Both the position numbers and the translations under genes were made by a program. The notes under the pieces were generated by a model, which was not told the origin of the DNA, searched no databases, and worked only from the letters and a program-made list of their open reading frames with translations. A stretch of 64,000 bases of DNA from Micromonospora saelicesensis. GTDB taxonomy: Bacteria; Actinomycetota; Actinomycetes; Mycobacteriales; Micromonosporaceae. How positions within the stretch are numbered: the stretch's first letter is position 1; each line of letters begins with the position of its first letter. Of the stretch, positions 7,739 to 16,305 are shown piece by piece. The DNA lies in contig NZ_FMCR01000008.1 of the NCBI RefSeq assembly GCF_900091575.1, forward strand, positions 248,001-312,000, in the 5' to 3' direction.

Positions 7739-9163
7739 TTAGCGGGTGAGCAGGGTGTTGGCTGCCTCGGAGAGCAGGGTCCAGGCTTCGTCGATGTGCG
7801 CTTCGGTGGTCTGGGGTGAACCGACCGCCAGCCGCAGCGTGTAGCGGCCGGCGACGCGGGTGTGCGTGAGGTGCACCCGTCCGGTGGCGTTCACCGAGGC
7901 CAGCAACGCCGCGTTGGTGTCGTCGTCGGCGCGTAGTCGGAAGCAGACCAGCGAGAACGGGTGCGCCGCGGCCAGCTCGAACCGGCCGTCGGTGCGGACC
8001 CGCTCGGCGAACCGTTCGGCCAGCGCCACCCCGGAGCGGATGTGCGCCCGCAGCCCTTCGGCGCCGTACCAGCGCAGCACGAACCACAGCTTGAGGGACC
8101 GGAACCGCCGGCCCAGCGGCACCTGCCAGTCCCGGTAGTCGATCACCGCGCCGGATTCGGAGGCCGCGTTGCGCAGGAACTCCGGCAGTACGGTCAGCGC
8201 CTCGATCAGTTCGGCGCGGTCGGCCACCCAGAACGCGTCGCAGTCGAAGCCGGTGAGCAGCCACTTGTGCGGGTCGAAGCAGTAGGAGTCGGCGTACTCC
8301 AGGCCTGCGTGCGTCCACCGCAGTTCGGGGCAGACGGCGGCGGCTCCCGCGTACGCGGCGTCCACGTGCAGCCAGATTCCGTACTCGGCGCAGATGGCCC
8401 CGATCTCCGGCAGCGGGTCGACGGCGGTGGTGGAGGTGGTGCCGATGGTCGCCACCACGATGGCCGGTACGTCACCGGCGGCCAGGTCGGCTTCGATGGC
8501 GGCCCGCAGCGCGCCGGGGAGCATCGCCTGGGTGTCCGGGTCCACCTCGATCGAACGGATTCCGTCGCTGCCCAGCCCGGCGATCCGTACCGCCTTCTCG
8601 ATGGACGAGTGACCGTGGACGGAGGTGTAGGCGCGGTAGCGCCGGTCGATGCCGGTCTGCCGCCAGCGGCCGCCGCTGGCCCGGTGCAGTGCGGTCAGGG
8701 TGGCCACCAGCGTCGCCGAGGACGCCGAGTCCTGGATGACCCCACCGCCGGCGCCGGTGGAGCGGAACCGCTGTGGCAGGTCCATCAGGTGGGCCAACCA
8801 GTCCATCATCACCGTCTCCAGCTCGGTGCAGGCCGGGCTGGAGGCCCAGAGCATGCCCTGGACGCCGAGCCCGGAGCTGACCAGGTCGCCGAGCACGCTC
8901 GGGCCGGAGGTGTTGCCGGGGAAGTAGCCGAAGAAGCCCGGGTGCTGCCAGTGGGTCAGCCCCGGTACGACGATCGAGTCCAGGTCGGCCAGGATCGCCT
9001 CGACCGGTTCGCCGCCGGTGGTGGGTGGCTCGCTGGGCAGTGCGGCGGCCACTGTGCCCGGTGGGTCGGCCGGGGCGACCGGTCGCTGCTCCACTGTCGC
9101 CCAGTAGTCGGCGATCCAGTCGACGACGGCGTGGCCGGCGCGACGGAATTCGGCGGGATCCAT
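7739..9163 (-). CDS. PLP-dependent aromatic L-amino-acid decarboxylase family protein
   Basis: A group II decarboxylase of 474 residues that removes CO2 from an aromatic amino acid (such as tryptophan, tyrosine or DOPA) using pyridoxal phosphate. The N-terminus MDPAEFRRAGHAVVDWIADYW and the HPGFFGYFP segment are family hallmarks; HVDAAYAG holds the cofactor-binding Asp and DPHKWLL the Schiff-base Lys near residue 300. ATG 9163 has AGGTGAG ten bases upstream; an in-frame ATG at 9199 without such a site is the alternative. No transporter or pathway gene is adjacent, so the substrate is open. Confidence 0.93.
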   Translation of the reverse strand: MDPAEFRRAGHAVVDWIADYWATVEQRPVAPADPPGTVAAALPSEPPTTGGEPVEAILADLDSIVVPGLTHWQHPGFFGYFPGNTSGPSVLGDLVSSGLGVQGMLWASSPACTELETVMMDWLAHLMDLPQRFRSTGAGGGVIQDSASSATLVATLTALHRASGGRWRQTGIDRRYRAYTSVHGHSSIEKAVRIAGLGSDGIRSIEVDPDTQAMLPGALRAAIEADLAAGDVPAIVVATIGTTSTTAVDPLPEIGAICAEYGIWLHVDAAYAGAAAVCPELRWTHAGLEYADSYCFDPHKWLLTGFDCDAFWVADRAELIEALTVLPEFLRNAASESGAVIDYRDWQVPLGRRFRSLKLWFVLRWYGAEGLRAHIRSGVALAERFAERVRTDGRFELAAAHPFSLVCFRLRADDDTNAALLASVNATGRVHLTHTRVAGRYTLRLAVGSPQTTEAHIDEAWTLLSEAANTLLTR

Positions 9164-9201
9164 GTGGTGAGCGCTCACCTGGACGAGTTGATCAGGCATC
9201 G

Positions 9202-9292
9202 GTCACCGAGGCAAGAGCGAGACGCCACCGAGGCAAGAGCGAGCGTGACCCCACCGAGCAAGAGCGAGAGCCACCGAGGCAAGAGCGAGACG
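9202..9292. repeat. Four short direct repeats upstream of the decarboxylase
   Basis: The block CACCGAGGCAAGAGCGAG occurs four times in about 90 bases at intervals of 20-26 bases, the third copy with a 1-base loss. It fills the region immediately upstream of the decarboxylase on the minus strand, where a regulator could bind repeatedly. Confidence 0.75.
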
Positions 9293-9327
9293 CGCAATCA
9301 AAGCGACGGTGATCGATGTTGCGTGGT

Positions 9328-9341
9328 GGAAAGCGCTTGCC
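9328..9341 (+). promoter_or_regulatory. LacI-family operator upstream of the pectin lyase gene
   Basis: GGAAAGCGCTTGCC is a near-perfect 14-bp palindrome around AAGCGCTT. It matches the form of operators for LacI-family sugar regulators in actinobacteria. It lies about 155 bases before the lyase start and would couple its expression to an inducing sugar. No LacI-type gene is in the window. Confidence 0.65.
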
Positions 9342-9494
9342 TTACGATGCGCGGTGAGTCGGATCCGTGAGTTCCAGGGCGTTTCACCCCGATCAGATCG
9401 CCGTCCGCCGCCGTCGCGGTGGGTTGGTCCACTGTGCTTCCCGGGCAGGGCCGGTGGGTCGTAGCGATCATCACCGGATCCCCGGAGGCAGTGC

Positions 9495-11741
9495 ATGCAC
9501 CCGTCCAGACATCGGCTGATCCTGCTCGCCGCCACGACAGCGGCCACCGTCGTGGCCGGCACCCTCGGCACGGTCGTCGCCTCGGCCGCCGCCGTCGGCT
9601 GCCGGGTCGACTATCAGATCACCAACCAGTGGCAGGGTGGCTTCGGCGCCAACGTCACAGTCACCAACCTCGGCGACCCGCTCAATGGGTGGGCCGTCAC
9701 CTGGTCGTACGCCGCGGGCCAGCAGGTGACCCAGGCGTGGAACGCCGCCGTCACCCAGTCCGGCGCCCAGGTCACCGCGCGCAACGTCGACCACAACACC
9801 GCCATCGCCACGAACGGCAGCGCCTCGTTCGGCTTCAACGGTTCGTGGACCGGCAGCAACCCGGTGCCGGGCAGCTTCGCGCTCAACGGCACCACCTGCA
9901 CCGGCGCCCCACCCACCGACGAGCCGACCACCCCGCCACCCACCACCCCGCCACCGACCACGCCACCTCCGACCACGCCTCCGCCGTCGGCCGGGTTGGT
10001 GCAGATGGAGAAGCTGGACCGAGGGCTGGTCAGCGTCCGCTCCGGCAGCGGCAACCTGGTCTCCTGGCGGCTGCTCGGCACCGAGACCTCCGGGGTGGCG
10101 TTCAACCTCTACCGGGGATCCACCAGGGTCAACGCCAGCCCGATCACCGGCGCCACCAACTACCTCGACAGTGGCGCGGCGGCCGGCTCGGCGTACACCG
10201 TGCGGGCCGTGGTGGGCGGCGCCGAGCAGGCGGCGTCACCACCGGCGTTGCAGTTCGGCGCGGGCTACCTGGATGTGCCGTTGCAGGTCCCGGCCGGGGG
10301 CAGCACCCCCAGCGGCGAGAGCTACTCGTACAGCGCCAGTGACGCCTCAGTCGGTGACCTCAACGGCGACGGCAACTACGAGATCGTGCTCAAGTGGGAA
10401 CCGTCGAACGCCAAGGACAACTCGCAGTCCGGCTACACCGGCAACGTCTACGTCGACGCGTACACACTGACCGGCACCCGGTTGTGGCGGGTCGACCTGG
10501 GCCGCAACATCCGGGCCGGTGCCCACTACACCCAGTTCCAGGTGTACGACTACGACGGCGACGGCCGCGCCGAGGTGGCCATGAAGACCGCCGACGGCAC
10601 CCGCTCCGGCACCGGTCAGCTCATCGGTTCGTCGTCGGCGGACCACCGCAACTCCAGCGGCTACGTGCTCTCCGGCCCGGAGTACCTGACCATGTTCAAC
10701 GGGCAGACCGGCGCGGTCGCCTCCACCGTCAACTACGACCCGCCGCGCGGCACCGTGTCGTCCTGGGGCGACTCGTACGGCAACCGGGTGGACCGTTTCC
10801 TCGCCGGCACCGCGTACCTGGACGGGCAGCGCCCCTCGCTGATCATGGCCCGGGGTTACTACACCCGCGCGGTGATCGCCGCCTGGGACTTCCGCAACGG
10901 CACGCTCACCAGGCGCTGGACGTTCGACTCGAACTCCTCCGGCAACGGCGCCGCCGCCGGACAGGGCAACCACCAGCTCTCCGTGGCCGACGTCGACGCC
11001 GACGGTCGCCAGGAGATCGTGTACGGGGCCGCCACCATCGACGACAACGGCCGGCTGCTCCACTCGACGGGCAACGGCCACGGCGACGCCCTGCACGTCG
11101 GGGACCTGGACCCGGGCCGCGCCGGCCTGGAGGTGTTCAAGGTCGACGAGGACGCCAGCAAGCCCAGCTCCTACTTCGCCGACGCCCGTACCGGTCAGGT
11201 CCTCTGGTCCACGACGGCGTCCGGCGACAACGGCCGGGGTGTCTCCGCGGACATCTGGGCGGGTAGCCCCGGTGCGGAGTCGTGGTCGTCAGCGGTCGCC
11301 GGACTGGCCAACACCAGGGGGCAGAACGTCGGGCGCAAGCCGTCCTCGGCCAACTTCCTCGCCTGGTGGGACGGCGACCCGGTGCGGGAACTGCTCGACG
11401 GCACGAAGATCGACAAGTACGGCACCGGCGGTGAGACCCGGCTGCTCGACGGCAGCGGGGTGGCATCCAACAACGGCACCAAGTCCACGCCGGCGCTCTC
11501 CGGCGACATCCTGGGCGACTGGCGCGAGGAGGTGATCTGGCGAACCACCGACAGCCGGGCGCTGCGCATCTACAGCACACCCACCCTGACCAGCACCCGG
11601 ATCTACACCCTGATGCACGACCCGCAGTACCGGGTGGCGATCGCGTGGCAGAACACCGCCTACAACCAACCGCCGCACCCGGGGTTCTTCATCGGCAACG
11701 GAATGGGCACCCCACCCACGCCAGACATCCACCTACGTTGA
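9495..11741 (+). CDS. Secreted rhamnogalacturonan lyase (PL11-like) with N-terminal CBM2
   Basis: A 748-residue exported enzyme. Residues 1-33 are a signal peptide (HPSRHR, hydrophobic core, AAA before GCR). Residues about 34-136 form a CBM2 domain (CRVDYQITNQWQGGF, LNGWAVTWSY). A Pro/Thr linker with PPTT repeats runs to about 165. The rest is a PL11-type beta-propeller lyase that cleaves rhamnogalacturonan I of pectin; calcium-type loops DLNGDGNYE, DYDGDGRAE and DVDADGRQE and the end PPHPGFFIGNGM match YesW/YesX-like enzymes. CGGAGG precedes ATG. It acts outside the cell on plant cell wall; the LacI-type operator upstream suggests sugar induction. Confidence 0.93.
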   Translation: MHPSRHRLILLAATTAATVVAGTLGTVVASAAAVGCRVDYQITNQWQGGFGANVTVTNLGDPLNGWAVTWSYAAGQQVTQAWNAAVTQSGAQVTARNVDHNTAIATNGSASFGFNGSWTGSNPVPGSFALNGTTCTGAPPTDEPTTPPPTTPPPTTPPPTTPPPSAGLVQMEKLDRGLVSVRSGSGNLVSWRLLGTETSGVAFNLYRGSTRVNASPITGATNYLDSGAAAGSAYTVRAVVGGAEQAASPPALQFGAGYLDVPLQVPAGGSTPSGESYSYSASDASVGDLNGDGNYEIVLKWEPSNAKDNSQSGYTGNVYVDAYTLTGTRLWRVDLGRNIRAGAHYTQFQVYDYDGDGRAEVAMKTADGTRSGTGQLIGSSSADHRNSSGYVLSGPEYLTMFNGQTGAVASTVNYDPPRGTVSSWGDSYGNRVDRFLAGTAYLDGQRPSLIMARGYYTRAVIAAWDFRNGTLTRRWTFDSNSSGNGAAAGQGNHQLSVADVDADGRQEIVYGAATIDDNGRLLHSTGNGHGDALHVGDLDPGRAGLEVFKVDEDASKPSSYFADARTGQVLWSTTASGDNGRGVSADIWAGSPGAESWSSAVAGLANTRGQNVGRKPSSANFLAWWDGDPVRELLDGTKIDKYGTGGETRLLDGSGVASNNGTKSTPALSGDILGDWREEVIWRTTDSRALRIYSTPTLTSTRIYTLMHDPQYRVAIAWQNTAYNQPPHPGFFIGNGMGTPPTPDIHLR

Positions 11742-11838
11742 TGCAACCTCTGGCGGTCCCGAGTGGGGTCGCTTAAGGTGGCAGGCACCGGGCCGCAGCC
11801 GCGGAATCCGCTCAGCTCCGGCCCGGTGCGCCACACCG

Positions 11839-11872
11839 CGGCATTCCCAACCCGTCCCGACCGGGAATGCCG
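11839..11872. terminator. Hairpin after the lyase gene
   Basis: CGGCATTCCC and GGGAATGCCG form a perfect 10-bp stem around a 14-base loop, about 100 bases after the lyase stop and before the converging flavin oxidoreductase gene. No T-tract follows. Confidence 0.45.
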
Positions 11873-11941
11873 TACCACCACCGGCACCAACATTAGGCAC
11901 CGTCCGGGTCGGCGGGGTGACGCTGACGTGAAGATCGTGTT

Positions 11942-13012
11942 TCACGCGCTCCGGCGTAGACCGCCCGCCACCTGCTCGGCGATCAATTCGTACGACCGCA
12001 CCCGGTCCTGTACGTCGTACACCAGCGTGGTCAGCATCAGCTCGTCCGCGCCGGTGCGCTCCACCAGGTCGGTCAGCTGCCGACGCACCGTCTCCGGCGA
12101 GCCCATCGCCTGGCCGTCACGGCGCGCCACGATGAACTCCCGCTCGATCTCCGAGTACGGGTAGGCCGCCGCCTCGTCGGGGGTGGACAGCGGCTCCGGC
12201 CGCCCGGAGCGCAACTTCAAGAACGACAGGGCGCTCGGCCCGGCCAACCACTCGGCCCGCTCGTCGGTCTCCGCGCACACGGCGTTGACCGCCACCATCG
12301 CGTACGGCTTGTCCAGCCACTGCGACGGCCGGAAGTTCTGCCGGTACAGGGCCAACGCCGGCAGGGTGTTCTGCGAGCTGAAGTGGTGCGCGAAGGAGAA
12401 CGGCAGACCGAGCAGGCCGGCGAGCTGGGCGCTGAAACCGCTGGAGCCCAACAGCCACACGGCCGGCTGCTCACCGCGGCCCGGCGTGGCGATGATCTGC
12501 CCCGGCTTCTCCCCGCTGAAGTAGTTCATCAAGTCGGTCAGCTCGCGCGGGAAACCCTCCGCCGACAGGCCCTCCATGGTGCGCCGCAACGCCAGCGCGG
12601 TCACCTGATCGGTGCCCGGCGCCCGCCCGATGCCCAGGTCGATCCGACCCGGGTGCAGCGCCTCCAGGGTGCCGAACTGCTCGGCCACCACCAGCGGCGC
12701 GTGGTTGGGCAGCATCACCCCACCCGACCCCAGCCGGATCGTCGAGGTGTTCGCCGCCAGGTGTGCCAGCAGCACCGCGGGGGCGGAGCTGGCGATCGCC
12801 GGCATGTTGTGGTGCTCGGCCACCCAGAACCGGTGGTAGCCCAACTCCTCGGTGCGGCGGGCCAACTCGGTGGTGGCCTGCAGCGCCGCGCCAGCGGTGG
12901 TGCCCTTGGCGACCGGGGCAAGATCAAGAACAGACAACGGTACGGTGATCACACGGTCAGCCAACCCGACACCGGCCGGCTTTGTTCCGGCATACGGGTT
13001 TTCGTCGGCCAC
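11942..13012 (-). CDS. LLM-class flavin-dependent oxidoreductase (luciferase-like)
   Basis: A 356-residue bacterial luciferase-like monooxygenase of the single-component type (YvbT/MsnO-like). Evidence: ITVPLSVLDLAPV at the start, ELARRTEELGYHRFWVAEHHNMP, a GVMLPNHAPLVVAEQFGTL segment and LGIGRAPGTD, all usual for this TIM-barrel family that uses reduced FMN or F420. GTG start 12 bases after the stop of the Lrp-type gene on the same strand, so they probably form one transcript. The substrate is unknown; proximity to a sulfur amino acid lyase makes a role in sulfur compound turnover conceivable but unproved. Confidence 0.9.
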   Translation of the reverse strand: MADENPYAGTKPAGVGLADRVITVPLSVLDLAPVAKGTTAGAALQATTELARRTEELGYHRFWVAEHHNMPAIASSAPAVLLAHLAANTSTIRLGSGGVMLPNHAPLVVAEQFGTLEALHPGRIDLGIGRAPGTDQVTALALRRTMEGLSAEGFPRELTDLMNYFSGEKPGQIIATPGRGEQPAVWLLGSSGFSAQLAGLLGLPFSFAHHFSSQNTLPALALYRQNFRPSQWLDKPYAMVAVNAVCAETDERAEWLAGPSALSFLKLRSGRPEPLSTPDEAAAYPYSEIEREFIVARRDGQAMGSPETVRRQLTDLVERTGADELMLTTLVYDVQDRVRSYELIAEQVAGGLRRSA

Positions 13013-13024
13013 CTCACCCGCCGC

Positions 13025-13504
13025 TCAGCCCATCCCGCGCGCCTGCTCGAAGATCAGACTGGTCTGCGTGTGCTGCACCACCGGGTCCACCGCCAGATGG
13101 TCCAGCACGAAGTCCCGCAACGCGTCGCCGGACGCCGCCCGCACATGCAGCACGTAGTCCTCCGCACCGGCCACGTGGAACACCGACACCACCCCCGGCA
13201 GCCGCACCGACCGGGCCCGGAACGCGTCCACCGCGGCCCGCTCGTGCGCTGTCAACCGCACCGACACCAACGCCTGCAACGGCAGACCGAGCGCCGCCGG
13301 ATCCACCTCGGCGTGAAAACCACGGATCGCACCGCGCTCGCGCAACGCCCGGGTACGCGTCAGGCACGTCGACGGCGCCACACCCACCCGCTCGGCGAGG
13401 GCATTGTTCGGCAGCCGTCCGTCCGCCGCCAGCTCGGTCAGGATCGCGCGGTCCACCTCATCCAGGGCCGGGTGCGGCCGCAGATCATTCGGCTCAGGGG
13501 GCAT
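13025..13504 (-). CDS. Lrp/AsnC family transcriptional regulator
   Basis: This 159-residue protein has the N-terminal AsnC-type helix-turn-helix (LDEVDRAILTELAADGRLPNNALAERVGVAPSTCLTR by position about 20-57) and a C-terminal RAM ligand-binding domain (VSVRLTAHE, VFHVAGAEDYVLHVRA). ATG 13504 follows GAGGA; the frame also opens at 13531. It is divergent from the PLP lyase with a 100-base spacer, the usual layout where an Lrp-type protein senses an amino acid and switches on its catabolic enzyme. It likely controls both directions. Confidence 0.92.
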   Translation of the reverse strand: MPPEPNDLRPHPALDEVDRAILTELAADGRLPNNALAERVGVAPSTCLTRTRALRERGAIRGFHAEVDPAALGLPLQALVSVRLTAHERAAVDAFRARSVRLPGVVSVFHVAGAEDYVLHVRAASGDALRDFVLDHLAVDPVVQHTQTSLIFEQARGMG

Positions 13505-13605
13505 TGCACCATCCTCGCCCGAACCCAGCACGGAAACAAACCCGATTCACAGAATCATCTGCCGAACCGTTGCCCTTCAGCCGCCAGATGTTCGACGCTA
13601 CCGCC

Positions 13606-14766
13606 ATGACAACGATGGACACCCGGGCCGTCCACGCCGGCCGCGACGACCTGCGCACCCTCGGCGTGCACGTACCACCCATCGACCTGTCGACCACCAA
13701 CCCGCTGCCCTCCGTCGACGACGGCGGCGCCGCGTACGAGCAACTCGCCACCGGCGGCACGCTCCCCGCCGACGGCGGCGCCGTCTACCAACGGCTCTGG
13801 AACCCCACCGTCGCCCGCTTCGAAACCGCCCTCGCCGAGTTGGAAGGCACCACCCAGGCCGTCGCCTTCGCCAGCGGAATGGCAGCCCTCACCGCCACCC
13901 TGCTCGCCGCCGCCCGCGACGACCGCCGACACGTCGTCGCCGTCCGACCCCTCTACGGCGGCACCGACCACGTCCTCGCCACCGGCCTGCTCGGCACCAC
14001 AGTCACCTGGACGCGCCCCGACGAAGTCGCCGCCGCCATCCGCCCCGACACCGCACTCGTCATCGTCGAGACACCCGCCAACCCCACCCTCGACCTGGTC
14101 GACATCGCCGCCCTCGCCGCCGCGGCCGGCGACATCCCACTGCTGGTCGACAACACCGTCGCCACCCCCGTACTGCAACAACCCGCCCGCCACGGCGCCA
14201 CCCTCGTCCTGCACAGCGCCACCAAGAGCATCGGCGGACACGGCGACGTCCTCGCCGGCGTCGTCGCCTGCGACGACACCTGGGCCGTACGCCTACGCCA
14301 GGTCCGCGCGGTCACCGGCGCGATCCTGCACCCCCTCGGCGGCTACCTGCTGCACCGCGGCCTGCAAACCCTGCCGCTGCGCGTCCGCGCCCAACAGGCC
14401 ACCGCCGAGAAACTCGCCGGCTGGCTCGCCGACCACCCCGCCGTACACCGGGTGCACCACCCCTCGGTGTACGACCCGGCGGCGCTGGTCGGGCGGCAGA
14501 TGTCCGGACCCGGCAGCCTGCTCGCCTTCGAGGTACGCGGCGGCGCGCCCGCCGCGGCCGCCGTCGCCGGCGCCTGCCGCCTCATCACCCACGCGGTGTC
14601 CCTCGGCGGCGTGGACACCCTCATCCAGCACCCCGCCTCACTCACCCACCGGCCGGTCGAGGGCGACGCCAAACCCGCTGCCGCCCTGCTGCGCCTCTCG
14701 GTCGGCCTCGAAGATCCCGAAGACCTGCGCGCCGACCTGGCCCACGCCCTCGACACGATCGCCTGA
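13606..14766 (+). CDS. PLP-dependent Cys/Met metabolism enzyme (gamma-lyase or gamma-synthase type)
   Basis: A 386-residue member of the trans-sulfuration enzyme family (cystathionine gamma-lyase, cystathionine gamma-synthase, methionine gamma-lyase). It has MDTRAVHAGR at the start, VYQRLWNPTVARFE, AFASGMAALTA, the cofactor region VIVETPANPTLDLVD, and LHSATKSIGGHGDVLAGVV holding the Schiff-base Lys. Catabolic use is favoured by the divergent Lrp-type regulator, as in methionine gamma-lyase loci; exact substrate cannot be settled by eye. The gene shows strong C-ending codon bias. ATG 13606 is preferred over an in-frame ATG at 13588. Confidence 0.9.
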   Translation: MTTMDTRAVHAGRDDLRTLGVHVPPIDLSTTNPLPSVDDGGAAYEQLATGGTLPADGGAVYQRLWNPTVARFETALAELEGTTQAVAFASGMAALTATLLAAARDDRRHVVAVRPLYGGTDHVLATGLLGTTVTWTRPDEVAAAIRPDTALVIVETPANPTLDLVDIAALAAAAGDIPLLVDNTVATPVLQQPARHGATLVLHSATKSIGGHGDVLAGVVACDDTWAVRLRQVRAVTGAILHPLGGYLLHRGLQTLPLRVRAQQATAEKLAGWLADHPAVHRVHHPSVYDPAALVGRQMSGPGSLLAFEVRGGAPAAAAVAGACRLITHAVSLGGVDTLIQHPASLTHRPVEGDAKPAAALLRLSVGLEDPEDLRADLAHALDTIA

Positions 14767-14769
14767 CCC

Positions 14770-15420
14770 TCAGCGCAGCTCGCGGTTGCCCAACACCCGC
14801 ACCGGCGAACCCTCCCGGGCCACCCGCACCATCGCCCGACCGATCCCGTCGGTCGTGGTGACCTGATTCGGCAGCAACCGGCGCAGCACCGGAAACAGCG
14901 GACGGGTGACCGCGTACCCGAACCGGTACCACCGCGTCTTCGACACGGCCCCGTACGTCGGCTGGATGAACCCCGGCCGCGCCGCGTAACCGTTGGGCAG
15001 CAGATCCATGATCGCGTTCTCGGCACGCCCCTTGACCCGCGCCCACATCACCCGACCCTGACCCGACGAATCGGTCCCCTGACCCGAGACGTAGACGAAG
15101 GTGACCTGCGGGCTCACCTGCGCGAACAACCGCGCCGCCGCCATCGGGTAGTCGTAGCTGACCCGCGTGTACGCGGCCTCATCCAGACCCAGTGAGGACA
15201 CCCCCAGGCAGTAGAAACACGCGTCCACATCGGTCAGCTCGGCCCGCACCGCGTCCAACTCGCCCACGTCCGCGACCGTCAACTCCCGCAGCTTCGGATC
15301 CCGCGCGCCGGTCGGCCGCCGACCGACCGTCAGCACCTCCCGCACGTCATCGGCAAGCAGGCACTCGCGCAACACGCCCTGACCGACCATCCCGGTCGCA
15401 CCGAAGACAACCACCCGCAT
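14770..15420 (-). CDS. NAD(P)-binding Rossmann-fold protein (atypical SDR, HTATIP2-like)
   Basis: A 216-residue atypical short-chain dehydrogenase. MRVVVFGATGMVGQGVLREC carries the GxxGxxG dinucleotide motif; DACFYCLGVSSLGLDEAAYTRVSYDY matches the YCLG and YxxVxxD pattern of the TIP30/CC3-like subgroup, in which the classical YxxxK is often replaced. FVYVSGQGTDSSGQGR and RVKGRAENAI follow. The stop is three bases from the stop of the converging PLP lyase gene. The frame opens at 15441 but ATG 15420, after GGGGTGG, matches the family start. Substrate unknown. Confidence 0.85.
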   Translation of the reverse strand: MRVVVFGATGMVGQGVLRECLLADDVREVLTVGRRPTGARDPKLRELTVADVGELDAVRAELTDVDACFYCLGVSSLGLDEAAYTRVSYDYPMAAARLFAQVSPQVTFVYVSGQGTDSSGQGRVMWARVKGRAENAIMDLLPNGYAARPGFIQPTYGAVSKTRWYRFGYAVTRPLFPVLRRLLPNQVTTTDGIGRAMVRVAREGSPVRVLGNRELR

Positions 15421-15519
15421 CAGATCCACCCCTGTCGCCAACCACTGCCACCGGCCACCCGGCCACCCGGCCGCGCGTCAGCCAGGCTGCCACGGCTGGC
15501 GTGATCCGCGCCGCACCGG

Positions 15520-16269
15520 TCAGGACTTGGGGCCGACGTGCCGGTCCAGCGTGGCGACGGCGTCGCGTCGCGCCACCGACAGCGAGTTGCGTCGGTTCAT
15601 CCGCCAGGCGACGCCGAGCAGGTCGAGGCTCCACTGGCAGAGCCGCATGATGTCGGCCGACTCGTTGACGAACATGTAGCGCGGGTAGACGTACGCCTTG
15701 CCGCGCACTGTTACCCGGTTGGCGATGCGACAGCCGTCGGAGTGGAACAGTCCACGCAGGAAGTCACCTGGGTGTCGTTCGAGGATCGGTCGCTGCCAGT
15801 CGGCCAGGACGATCGGTCGCTCGTGCTTCTTACCTGGGCCGTGCTGGGGGAGCAGACAGGGCCAGTGGGTGCCGTAGCTCTGCACGCCGACGCAACCCTG
15901 TTTCTGGACCCGTTGCACCTTCGATGCCAGCACGGCCCGCATGGCCACGTCGCACGCCTCGATCAGCCCTGGCCAGGTATCGGAGCAGTAGATGCGTAGT
16001 ACCGGCACCCGGGCCGTCGTCACCAGGTGGCCGTCGCCCAGGTAGAGACCCAGAAGGTAGGCGTAGGCCTCGGGGTTTGTCGGACTGTCGACACCTTCGC
16101 GGCAGCGGAAACACCGGTCCTGTGTGCCCTGGAACTTCGCCTCCGGCCGGTCGTTGCACCAATGCCAGACCGTCAGATAGGGCAGCCCGACAGCTCGGGC
16201 GGTGTCCGCGACCGTGCTGCCCGCGAGGAAGAACTGCCGTGCACGGGCACGGATCTCAGGTGGATGCAC
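15520..16269 (-). CDS. Free-standing HTH plus LAGLIDADG-like protein
   Basis: A 249-residue protein that starts HPPEIRARARQFFLAG with a helix-turn-helix (about residues 5-38), then a CFRC cysteine pair (53-56). Two LAGLIDADG-like motifs follow: LLGLYLGDG at 72-80 and FLRGLFHSDG at 170-179, each with the acidic residue that binds metal in homing endonucleases. PQHGPGKKHERPI between them is typical of a family widespread in actinobacteria. GTG 16269 has GAGGA seven bases upstream; the frame runs back through the tRNA but that part is not coding. The start is 36 bases after the tRNA on the same strand. It may be an endonuclease or a domesticated regulator. Confidence 0.8.
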   Translation of the reverse strand: MHPPEIRARARQFFLAGSTVADTARAVGLPYLTVWHWCNDRPEAKFQGTQDRCFRCREGVDSPTNPEAYAYLLGLYLGDGHLVTTARVPVLRIYCSDTWPGLIEACDVAMRAVLASKVQRVQKQGCVGVQSYGTHWPCLLPQHGPGKKHERPIVLADWQRPILERHPGDFLRGLFHSDGCRIANRVTVRGKAYVYPRYMFVNESADIMRLCQWSLDLLGVAWRMNRRNSLSVARRDAVATLDRHVGPKS

Positions 16270-16305
16270 GAGGCCATCCTCGAACACCCGTACGACATAA
16301 ATTTG

